Source: Corynebacterium sp. (GTDB lineage Bacteria; Actinomycetota; Actinomycetes; Mycobacteriales; Mycobacteriaceae). From it: DNA of 17,500 nt. The number at the start of each line of letters is the position of its first letter. Position 1 is the stretch's first letter. The translations under genes and the position numbers were made by a program. Where the stretch lies: the NCBI GenBank assembly GCA_030450335.1, contig JAKDIS010000046.1, positions 1 through 17,500 on the forward strand, in the 5' to 3' direction. The notes beneath the pieces are model-generated. The model made no database searches and was not told where the DNA came from. It saw nothing but the letters and a program-made list of their open reading frames with translations. This document shows positions 7,414 through 13,600 of the stretch, piece after piece.

Positions 7414-9134
7414 GAGTTGTTCTCCTTGCTCTCGGCGAGCCGGTCGAGGTGGGTGGGTGCGAACAGGTCGAGCACGGCCGGCAGGACGACGACCCGCGGT
7501 TCGCCGGACGCGAGCGCGCGGGCGACGGCGTCCGGCGCGTCCCCGATGGTGGTGGTCTCGGCGGTGACGCCGAAGGACTGCGCCAACGCCACGTAGTCGG
7601 GACGGGCGAGTTCGGTGGCGGTGGCGGTGCCGAAGGCGCCCTCCATGTACTCGCGCAGGATGCCGTAGCCGCCGTCGTCGACGATGAACCACACGACGGG
7701 CAGGTTGTTCTGCGCGGCGACCGCGAGTTCGGCGATGCCGTAGAGCGCGCCGCCGTCGCCGGACACCGCCAGCACGGACGCCGGGGCGTCCTGCGCGGTG
7801 ATGCGTCGGGCGAAGGCGGCGCCGAGGGCGGCGGGGAAGCCGTAGCCCAGCCCGCCGGCGCCCTGGGCGGAGGCGAAGTCGTCGTCGCGGACGTCCCACG
7901 CCGACCACGCCCAGTAGGCCAGCACGGTCATGTCCCAGTAGACGTGGGTGTCGTCCGGCACGGCCTCGCGCAGCCCGCTGACCAGGGCACGTTCCTTCTC
8001 CAGACCCTGTCCGGCGATGCGCCTGTCCACGGTGTCCAGCAGCCCGGCGACGCGGTCGGTGGCCGCGGCACGGCGGGTGGCGTCGGACGTCCTTCCGGAC
8101 GCCTCGACGTAGCCGTCGAGCAGGGCGAGCGCCGCACGGGCGTCGGCGTGGATGCCGACGCCGTCGTGGTTGGAGCCGAGCTTGCCGAGGTCGGCCTCGA
8201 CCTGGATGACCCGGCCGCGCGGGGCGAAGGTGTGGTAGTTGCTGGACAGTTCGCCGACGCCGCTGCCGACGATGAGCAGCACGTCGGCGTCCTCGAGGAA
8301 CTCGGTGGTGGCGATGTCCTCGATCCACGACCGGGCCGACAGCGGGTGGTCCCACGGCAGCACGGCCTTGCCTCCGACGGTGGTCACCACCGGCGCATCG
8401 AGGCGTTCGGCCAGGGCGACGAGTTCCTCCCGCGCACCGGCGCGCACCACACCGCCGCCGGCGAAGATGACCGGACGCTCGGCGTTCACGAGCAGGTCGG
8501 CGGCGTAGTCGGTGATCTCGGGCACCGGGTCCAGGGAGGACGGCTCGGCGCGGGCGGCGAGTGCGTCGCCCGTCAACGAGGGGACGGTACGTGCGGCGTC
8601 GGCCAGCAGGATGTCCTGCGGGACCTCCACCAGCACCGGTCCCTTCGGCGCGGACCCGGCGATGCGCCAGGCGTCCGCCACCGCGGTGGGGATCTGCGAC
8701 ATGGCACGCACCGTGACCACGTGCTTGACGACCCCGCGGAAGGAGTCGGACTGCTCGGGCAGCTCGTGGAGGTAGCCGTGGCGTCCGCCGCCGAGACCGG
8801 CGACGGGGACCTGCGCGCTCAGCGCGAGCACCGGGATGGAGGACGCCGCGGCCTCCTGCAGCGCTGCCAGGGAGGTCAGCGCACCGGGGCCGGTGGACAG
8901 CAGCAACGGTGCGACGGTACCGGTCACCCGGGCGAAGCCGTCCGCCATGAAGCCGGCGTTGTTCTCCACCCGGGCGCCGAGGTACGGCAGGTCCGAGCGG
9001 CGCAGCGCGTCGAACAGGCCGAGGGCGTGCTGACCGGGGAGTCCGATCACACCGCGGGCGCCGAGGGCGGTCAGGGTCTCGAGCACCACGTCCCCGCCGA
9101 TGCGGGTCTGGTTGTCGGTCTTGTTTTCAGTCAT
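7410..9134 (-). CDS. thiamine-diphosphate-dependent enzyme (acetolactate synthase / 2-oxoacid decarboxylase superfamily)
   Basis: 574 residues with the three-domain Pyr-middle-PP order of this superfamily. The catalytic Glu57 is in RVENNAGFMADGFARVTG (55-72). The LHELPEQSDSF stretch (122-132) lines the usual active-site loop. The central domain holds VIFAGGGVVRAGA (222-234). The Mg-ThDP motif begins GDGG at 459-462, but the usual terminal Asn-Asn is replaced by Asp486-Asp487 (VDDGGYG). Such enzymes decarboxylate 2-oxo acids or join the product to another carbonyl. The gene starts 2 bases after the symporter stop codon and overlaps the dehydrogenase start, so all three are one operon. No AHAS small subunit is nearby, which argues against valine/isoleucine biosynthesis. 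A 2-oxoarginine decarboxylase role (AruI-like) is a contextual hypothesis; the exact reaction is unknown. Confidence 0.88.
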   Translation of the reverse strand: MTENKTDNQTRIGGDVVLETLTALGARGVIGLPGQHALGLFDALRRSDLPYLGARVENNAGFMADGFARVTGTVAPLLLSTGPGALTSLAALQEAAASSIPVLALSAQVPVAGLGGGRHGYLHELPEQSDSFRGVVKHVVTVRAMSQIPTAVADAWRIAGSAPKGPVLVEVPQDILLADAARTVPSLTGDALAARAEPSSLDPVPEITDYAADLLVNAERPVIFAGGGVVRAGAREELVALAERLDAPVVTTVGGKAVLPWDHPLSARSWIEDIATTEFLEDADVLLIVGSGVGELSSNYHTFAPRGRVIQVEADLGKLGSNHDGVGIHADARAALALLDGYVEASGRTSDATRRAAATDRVAGLLDTVDRRIAGQGLEKERALVSGLREAVPDDTHVYWDMTVLAYWAWSAWDVRDDDFASAQGAGGLGYGFPAALGAAFARRITAQDAPASVLAVSGDGGALYGIAELAVAAQNNLPVVWFIVDDGGYGILREYMEGAFGTATATELARPDYVALAQSFGVTAETTTIGDAPDAVARALASGEPRVVVLPAVLDLFAPTHLDRLAESKENNS

Positions 9135-9136
9135 CG

Positions 9137-10666
9137 CTACTTCACCGTCTCCTTCATGGTCGTGTTCTTCTTCTCGTTCTCGTGGTCCGCGCCCTTGATG
9201 CGTGCCGTCCACTTCGCCAGCACCTGCGGGTCCGTCGGCGGGGTGGCCAGGGAGACGGCCACGTAGACGACGAAGGAGGCCACCAACCCCACGTAGATCG
9301 GTTCGTTGGCCAGCACACCGCCGAGGCTCTCCTCTGCGTTGACCTCCATGACGACCATGGTCACGAGGGTGCCGACCGTGCCGGCGACCATCGACCACAT
9401 CGCGCCCTTGCCGGTGCCCCGTCGCCAGACGATGCCGCCGATGATCGCCACGAGCAGACCACCGACCAGCAGGTCGTAGGCGATGGTCAGGGCGGCGACC
9501 ACGTCCGGCACGACCATGGCGATGCCCAGCGTCAGGACACCGAGTCCCAGCACCCACAGCCGGTTTCCGCGCACCTCGGCGGCCTCGGCGTCCGCCACCG
9601 CGTCCGACGGGGACACCGGCGCCGGGCGGCCGAACAGGTCACGGATCAGCGGGACGACGTCCTCCCGGGCGACGGTGGACGCGGCGATGAGCCCGCCGGA
9701 GGCGGTCGACATCATCGCCGCCAGGCCGCCGGCCAGGGCGATGCCGCCGAGGCCGGCCGGGAGGATCTCTGTGGCGACCTGGGCGTAGACGTCGTCGCGG
9801 TCGGCGATGCCCGGCAGCAGCACCGCCGCGGCCATGCCGACGAGCGCGCCGACGACGGCGAAGAGGATGCAGTACACCGCGGCAGCCGTCCCTCCCCACC
9901 GTGCGACCTGCGGGGACCGGGCCGTGAAGACCCGCTGCCAGATGTCCTGTCCGATCAGCAGTCCCAGGGTGTAGATGACGAAGTAGGTGATGATCGACTG
10001 CAACCCGATGCCGCCGATGTCGAAGAACTCGTCGCCGAGCCGGTCGCGCATGCCGGCGAACCCGCCGACCTGGTTGAAGGACATGGGGAGCATCAGACCG
10101 AACACGGCGATGGTGATGACCACGATCTGCACCATGTCCGCCAGGGTGATCGACAACATGCCGCCGGTGCTGGAGTAGAACAGCACGATGCCGCCACCGA
10201 CGACCAGGGCCAACCAGCGGTCCCAGCCGAAGAGCACCATGAAGATCGAGGCGTAGGCGCTGGTCGAGGTCACGGTGAGCATCACCGTGTAGCCCAGCAT
10301 CACCACCGAGGCCACGCGGGTGGTCGTGCCGCCGTAGCGCAGGCCGAGCATCTGGGTGACGGTGTAGATCCGCAGGCGTTGCAGTAGTGGCGCGAAGGCG
10401 AGGCTGAGGATCAGCACACCGATACCGATGGCCGTGACCAGCCAGAACCCGGAGATTCCGAACTGGTAGCCCAGCCCCACGCCACCGACGGCGGAGGCGC
10501 CGCCGATGACGACCGCGGCCATGGTGCCGGCGTAGAAGACTGGTCCGAGGCGGCGTCCGGCCACGAGGTAGTCCGAGCGGTCGGTGACGCGGCGCTGCCC
10601 CCACCAGCCGAACAGCAGCATGACTGCCAGATAGAGCACGATGATGACGGTGTTTAACCAGTTCAC
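9137..10666 (-). CDS. sodium:solute symporter family transporter
   Basis: 509 residues, about 13 hydrophobic segments from residue 3 (LNTVIIVLYLAVMLLFGWW) to VGLVASFVVYVAVSL near the C-terminus, then a charged tail (HENEKKNTTMKETVK). Family signs are the SDYLVAGRRLG stretch at ~29-39, YTVTQMLGLRYG after the third segment, and GGLAAMMSTASGGLIAAST, the segment that carries the conserved sodium-site Ser/Thr residues. The GTG at 10666 is chosen because AGGAGA lies 8 bases upstream and the protein then starts directly in the first membrane helix; the longer open frame would add an 88-residue non-membrane extension across the divergent promoter. It is the first gene of the operon with the ThDP enzyme and dehydrogenase and divergent from a PuuR-like regulator. 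Likely imports the substrate of this module; the compound is unknown. Confidence 0.9.
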   Translation of the reverse strand: MNWLNTVIIVLYLAVMLLFGWWGQRRVTDRSDYLVAGRRLGPVFYAGTMAAVVIGGASAVGGVGLGYQFGISGFWLVTAIGIGVLILSLAFAPLLQRLRIYTVTQMLGLRYGGTTTRVASVVMLGYTVMLTVTSTSAYASIFMVLFGWDRWLALVVGGGIVLFYSSTGGMLSITLADMVQIVVITIAVFGLMLPMSFNQVGGFAGMRDRLGDEFFDIGGIGLQSIITYFVIYTLGLLIGQDIWQRVFTARSPQVARWGGTAAAVYCILFAVVGALVGMAAAVLLPGIADRDDVYAQVATEILPAGLGGIALAGGLAAMMSTASGGLIAASTVAREDVVPLIRDLFGRPAPVSPSDAVADAEAAEVRGNRLWVLGLGVLTLGIAMVVPDVVAALTIAYDLLVGGLLVAIIGGIVWRRGTGKGAMWSMVAGTVGTLVTMVVMEVNAEESLGGVLANEPIYVGLVASFVVYVAVSLATPPTDPQVLAKWTARIKGADHENEKKNTTMKETVK

Positions 10667-10681
10667 TGGGGGTTCTCCTGT

Positions 10682-10709
10682 CGAGGTGGTCGGCCGACCG
10701 GGACCCTCG
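10682..10709 (-). promoter_or_regulatory. hairpin in the symporter mRNA leader
   Basis: A perfect 12-bp palindrome, GGTCGGCCGACC (10688-10699), is nested between CGAGG (10682-10686) and CCTCG (10705-10709). In the symporter transcript the fold ends only about 3 bases before the AGGAGA ribosome site, so it could influence translation start; as DNA the palindrome could also be a protein site. No known riboswitch class is recognised. Confidence 0.4.
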
Positions 10710-10796
10710 TCGCCGACGGTGGGGTGTGCTGTGATGCAGACCACACGACGGAGGCGGGGTGGCGTACGTCCCTTGATTGATCGGTTGTGGGGGCCT

Positions 10797-10825
10797 AGGC
10801 TAATCGTTAGTTGCCTCACTGGCAA
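10797..10825 (-). promoter_or_regulatory. symporter operon promoter
   Basis: On the minus strand TTGCCA (10825-10820, 5 of 6 matches to TTGACA) is followed after exactly 17 bases by TAGCCT (10802-10797, TAnnnT). Transcription would start near 10790, giving a leader of roughly 120 bases that contains the hairpin at 10682-10709. Confidence 0.5.
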
Positions 10826-10826
10826 C
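10810..10826. promoter_or_regulatory. palindromic operator overlapping the symporter -35 box
   Basis: GTTGCC (10810-10815), spacer TCACT, GGCAAC (10821-10826) is a perfect inverted repeat. It covers the -35 box of the symporter operon promoter and lies 65 bases before the start of the XRE-cupin regulator, so a bound dimer could repress the operon and influence its own gene. The XRE-cupin protein is the inferred ligand. Confidence 0.55.
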
Positions 10827-10890
10827 AGGAAGTTCGTGAGAGACAACATCGCCGATACGGCGAACCCGATCAAGCAGGAGGTGCGGAGTC

Positions 10891-11457
10891 GTGAAGTCAC
10901 TCCCCGTCGAGTCCGGCGGATACAGCTCACAACCGGGCAGGCGACTACGCGCCCTGCGGCAGCAGAACCGGATCACCCTGGACCAGGTGTCCCAGGCCAC
11001 CGGACTATCCAAGGGGTTCCTCTCCCGGGTGGAACGCGACGTGACCAGCCCCTCGGTGGCCTCCCTGGTCACCATCTGCGAGGTACTGGGCGTCTCCCCC
11101 GGCGCGATCCTGGACACCCCGGACACCGACGTCGTCCACCTCGACGAGGCACCCCTGGTCGACCTCGGCGGTGAGGGGATCACCGAACGCCTGGTGACCC
11201 CGCGTGGACGCCATGAGCTGCGCATCCTGCACGCCGTCGTCGAGGGCCACGGCTCCGGCGAGTCCGAGCTCTACACCATGGACTGCACCGTGGAGTCCGT
11301 GCACGTGATCGCCGGGGAATTCACCCTGCAGACCCCCGACCAGGAGATCCACCTGTGCACCGGGGACACCGCCACCCTGCCCGGCTCCGAACCGCACTCC
11401 TGGCGCAACCCGTCCGCCGAACCGGCGACGGTGCTCTGGATCCTCGCGAACACCTGA
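10891..11457 (+). CDS. XRE-family regulator with C-terminal cupin domain (PuuR-like)
   Basis: 188 residues, nearly the length of E. coli PuuR (185), the putrescine-responsive repressor with the same XRE-plus-cupin layout. The helix-turn-helix spans about 17-71 (GRRLRALRQQNRITLDQVSQ from 16, then ATGLSKGFLSRVERDVTSPS). The cupin fold covers about 110-186, with GDTATLPGSEPHSWRN at 158-173; the canonical HxH metal pair is not visible, so it probably binds a ligand without the usual metal site. The GTG start at 10891 has AGGAGG 9 bases upstream. It is divergent from the symporter operon and 48 bases ahead of the ureohydrolase gene, with which it is probably co-transcribed. It presumably senses a polyamine or guanidino compound and controls both transcription units. 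Confidence 0.88.
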   Translation: MKSLPVESGGYSSQPGRRLRALRQQNRITLDQVSQATGLSKGFLSRVERDVTSPSVASLVTICEVLGVSPGAILDTPDTDVVHLDEAPLVDLGGEGITERLVTPRGRHELRILHAVVEGHGSGESELYTMDCTVESVHVIAGEFTLQTPDQEIHLCTGDTATLPGSEPHSWRNPSAEPATVLWILANT

Positions 11458-11505
11458 ACCACCACACGAGAACGACCGCACCCAGAAAACCACGAAAGGC
11501 ACACC

Positions 11506-12519
11506 ATGCTGAACACCCCGCGCGTCATCGACAACGGCAACATCGGCCCCGTCGACTCCTCCCTCGTCCCCCGCTACAGCGGCGAGTCGACCTTCGCCCT
11601 GCTGCCCCGGCTCCGTGACGTCGTCGCGGACGGACGCGAGGCCGGGATCAAGGTCGTCGGAGTGCCCTTCGACACCGGCGTGTCCTACCGTTCGGGCGCC
11701 CGGTTCGGCTCCGGGCACGTCCGCCAGTCCTCCCGTCTGCTGCGCCCCTACAACCCGGCCACGGACACCTCGCCGTTCGCGCAGGTCCAGGTGGCCGACG
11801 CCGGGGACATGGCGGTGAACCCCTTCAACATCGACGAGGCCATCGAGTCCGTCGAGAACGACGCCCTGGAGCTCACCGCCGACGGCAGCTCGCTGATGAC
11901 CATCGGCGGCGACCACACCATCGCCCTGCCCCTGCTGCGCGCGGCGACGAAGCGGGCCGGTCAGCCGGTGGCGTTCCTGCACTTCGACGCGCACCTCGAC
12001 ACGTGGGACAGCTACTTCGGTGCGGACTACACGCACGGCACCCCGTTCCGCCGTGCCGCGGAGGAGGGCGTGATCGACACCGAGGCCATCAGCCACGTCG
12101 GCACGCGCGGCCCGCTCTACGGACGCAAGGACCTGGAGGACGACCGTCGCTTCGGCTTCGGCATCCTGACCAGCTCGGACGTGTTCCGTCAGGGTGTCGA
12201 CGAGATCGTCGACCGGCTGCGCACCCGCGTGGGCGACCGCCCGCTGTACATCTCGGTGGACATCGACGTGCTCGACCCCGCCCACGCCCCGGGCACCGGC
12301 ACCCCGGAGGCCGGCGGAATGACCAGTCGCGAGCTCCTGGAGATCCTGCGCGGTCTGCGCGGCCTCAACATCGTCGGCGCCGACGTGGTGGAGGTCGCCC
12401 CCGCCTACGACCACGCCGAGATCACCGGCGTCTCGGCGTCCCACGTGGCCTACGACCTGATCACCCTGATGGCGGACCTGCGTGCGGGCAAGAGCATCGA
12501 GGACGCCGCGGGCGCCTGA
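11506..12519 (+). CDS. speB: agmatinase-family ureohydrolase (agmatinase or guanidinobutyrase)
   Basis: 337 residues. All six binuclear manganese ligands of the arginase/agmatinase family are present: His137 (GGDH), Asp161, His163 and Asp165 (FDAHLD), Asp252 and Asp254 (SVDIDVLDP). HGTPF at 177-181 and [10 protein letters not shown] at 263-272 are typical of the agmatinase/guanidinobutyrase subgroup rather than arginase. The N-terminus ([16 protein letters not shown], 21-36) also resembles Pseudomonas GbuA. The reaction releases urea and leaves either putrescine (from agmatine) or GABA (from 4-guanidinobutyrate). Both products are consumed by genes in this window, so context does not separate them. 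ATG 11506 has GAAAGG 6 bases upstream. After its TGA the same frame stays open for 19 codons and ends with the MSSEPPPR remnant described for 12552-12577. Confidence 0.9.
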   Translation: MLNTPRVIDNGNIGPVDSSLVPRYSGESTFALLPRLRDVVADGREAGIKVVGVPFDTGVSYRSGARFGSGHVRQSSRLLRPYNPATDTSPFAQVQVADAGDMAVNPFNIDEAIESVENDALELTADGSSLMTIGGDHTIALPLLRAATKRAGQPVAFLHFDAHLDTWDSYFGADYTHGTPFRRAAEEGVIDTEAISHVGTRGPLYGRKDLEDDRRFGFGILTSSDVFRQGVDEIVDRLRTRVGDRPLYISVDIDVLDPAHAPGTGTPEAGGMTSRELLEILRGLRGLNIVGADVVEVAPAYDHAEITGVSASHVAYDLITLMADLRAGKSIEDAAGA

Positions 12520-12551
12520 GTGGCAGGGGCGCCTGGGGCGGCAGACAGGGC

Positions 12552-12577
12552 CATGTCATCTGAACCACCGCCCAGGT
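12552..12577 (+). repeat. right, orphan copy of the 26-bp direct repeat
   Basis: Matches 6428-6453 at 24 of 26 positions in the same orientation. It is not part of an intact gene but still reads MSSEPPPR followed by TAA, against MSSEPLPR and TGA at the left. Upstream similarity continues at a lower level: the left peptide tail GGATDSV corresponds to PGAADRA here. It is best read as a stranded 3' end of an XRE/MmyB-type gene. Confidence 0.72.
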
Positions 12578-12620
12578 AATCTTTCGGCAGTTTTCGTGCC
12601 TGGAGCGCGGCTCAGATGAC
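12555..12620. terminator. long hairpin between the ureohydrolase gene and tetR
   Basis: GTCATCTGA (12555-12563) pairs perfectly with TCAGATGAC (12612-12620), continuing after one mismatch with CC/GG. Further in, CCAGG (12572-12576) pairs with CCTGG (12599-12603) around a 22-base loop. It lies between two convergent genes and includes the tetR stop codon, so a bidirectional terminator is plausible. It partly overlaps the orphan repeat. Confidence 0.45.
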
Positions 12621-13358
12621 GTCGGTACCGGAGCGGGGGTCCGCCAGGGCGACGGCGCGGGCGACGAGTGCCTCGAGCCCCCACTCGAAGGGGTCGTCGG
12701 CGTAGGGGTTCGCCGGCCCCCGCCCGTCGGAGTCGTCGGAGACCCGCACGGTGAAGGCGCTGACCACGTCCTGGAACACCGGGGCGTCGGTCTCCTCCGG
12801 CGCCGAGGAGAAGATCTCGGTCGGTGCGTTGGCGTCCATCGCCGAACCGTAGAGGAAGGACTCGAAGGCGATGACCACCGACACCACCCGGTCGCGCGGC
12901 ACACCGGCCGCCATCAGGCCGGACGCCACGGTGTCGTACATGCGCCGCGTGGCCGGCGCGCCGGAGACCGGCATCGTGGCGATCAGGGGGACGAGCTCGG
13001 GGAAGGCGGCGAAAACCTCCCGGTAGGAGCGCGCCCAGTGCCGTAGGGCGTCCGGCAGCCCGGCGGCAGCACCGTCAGCCTCCGTGAGCGCGCCGAGCGC
13101 CGAGGCGTCCACCCCGGACATCACGGCGTCCTCGACGAGCAGCAGCAGGTCAGCCTTGTTGCGGATGTGGTTGTACAGGGCCGAGACGGCCACGCCGAGC
13201 CGGTCGGCGAGTCGTTTCATCGTCAGGCGTGACTGGCCCTCGTCGGTGACCAGGGCGAGTGCGGTCTCGGCGATGCGGTCCCGGTCGAGCACCGGGGCGG
13301 ACGGACGCCCGGCGCGGCGGCCCCTGCCCCGCGGTGATTGTTCCTCTTCCACAACCAT
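12612..13358 (-). CDS. TetR-family transcriptional regulator
   Basis: 248 residues from the ATG at 13358, which has GGAGAGG about 6 bases upstream; a GTG at 13385 would add nine residues without a ribosome site and is less likely. After a basic, low-complexity start (PRGRGRRAGRPSAP) comes the TetR DNA-binding domain: DRIAETALALVTDEGQSRLT (27-46), then MKRLADRLGVAVSALYNHIR (47-66) as the helix-turn-helix. The C-terminal ~170 residues are helical ligand-binding sequence with two segments rich in Asp and Ala. It is divergent from putrescine oxidase, with a 25-bp inverted repeat just upstream of that gene, so it probably represses the oxidase-stress protein-permease operon and is relieved by a polyamine or its aldehyde. 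The effector is inferred, not visible. Its terminal GTDVI codons lie in the sequence also found at 6453-6466. Confidence 0.87.
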   Translation of the reverse strand: MVVEEEQSPRGRGRRAGRPSAPVLDRDRIAETALALVTDEGQSRLTMKRLADRLGVAVSALYNHIRNKADLLLLVEDAVMSGVDASALGALTEADGAAAGLPDALRHWARSYREVFAAFPELVPLIATMPVSGAPATRRMYDTVASGLMAAGVPRDRVVSVVIAFESFLYGSAMDANAPTEIFSSAPEETDAPVFQDVVSAFTVRVSDDSDGRGPANPYADDPFEWGLEALVARAVALADPRSGTDVI

Positions 13359-13420
13359 TCCGCCCTCTCCAGTCGTCTGCGCCACGGCCCGGGCCCGGTC
13401 TGGCCCGCGATGTCACAGGT

Positions 13421-13426
13421 ATTTTA
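13421..13426 (-). promoter_or_regulatory. -10 box of the tetR gene
   Basis: TAAAAT on the minus strand, 5 of 6 matches to TATAAT, in otherwise GC-rich DNA. It predicts transcription from about 13414 and a leader of about 56 bases that includes the ribosome site. No good -35 box is seen at the expected distance. Confidence 0.45.
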
Positions 13427-13454
13427 CATTCGCGTCTAAACCCGCATTATCCCA

Positions 13455-13503
13455 GGTGACGGGCACTCATGGGAAATGAGAGGCCCCCGCAGCGCCCGTC
13501 ACC
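13455..13503. repeat. nested inverted repeats between the tetR and oxidase promoters
   Basis: The outer arms GGTGACGGGC (13455-13464) and GCCCGTCACC (13494-13503) are perfect 10-bp reverse complements. Inside them CTCAT (13466-13470) and ATGAG (13476-13480) form a second inverted repeat around GGGAA. The element lies upstream of both predicted promoters, so it is more likely a DNA-level protein site than an mRNA structure, unless a small RNA or longer transcript covers it. Confidence 0.6.
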
Positions 13504-13560
13504 GCGCATATTTTTCGGTCCCGGGGTCTGGCGCACGGCCGGTGAGAGCTGTACCGTCTC

Positions 13561-13585
13561 GTTAAACGAACGTGATTCATTTAAC
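13561..13585. promoter_or_regulatory. TetR-type operator upstream of putrescine oxidase
   Basis: GTTAAACGAA (13561-13570), 5-base centre CGTGA, TTCATTTAAC (13576-13585): arms match in 9 of 10 positions. The site ends directly at the AAGGAGG ribosome site. TACCGT at 13552-13557 is a plausible -10 box, which would place the transcript start inside the operator, so a bound repressor would block initiation. The AT-rich palindrome stands out from its GC-rich surroundings. Confidence 0.7.
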
Positions 13586-13600
13586 AAGGAGGACACATTC

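Noticed and set aside
7410..9134. Acetolactate synthase large subunit for branched-chain amino acid synthesis
   Set aside because: No regulatory subunit or ilv gene nearby, altered ThDP motif, and coupling to a symporter and a hydroxyacid dehydrogenase under a polyamine-type regulator.
7449..9266. 605-residue open frame on the plus strand opposite the ThDP enzyme
   Set aside because: Composition is that of a codon-shadow frame, with no recognisable motif, and it crosses two real genes.
9182..10387. Long open frame on the plus strand opposite the symporter gene (401 residues)
   Set aside because: Its product is His/Gly/Asp/Arg-rich low complexity, typical of an antisense frame in high-GC DNA, and the opposite strand encodes a clear membrane transporter.
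6428..12577. The 26-bp repeats as ends of an insertion sequence or as a phage attachment site
   Set aside because: No transposase, integrase or tRNA gene lies near or between them, and the repeats coincide with the coding 3' end of a regulator. A gene-end duplication explains them better, although a lost recombinase cannot be excluded.
13359..13385. GTG start for tetR nine codons upstream
   Set aside because: No ribosome site before it, whereas the ATG at 13358 has GGAGAGG at a reasonable distance.
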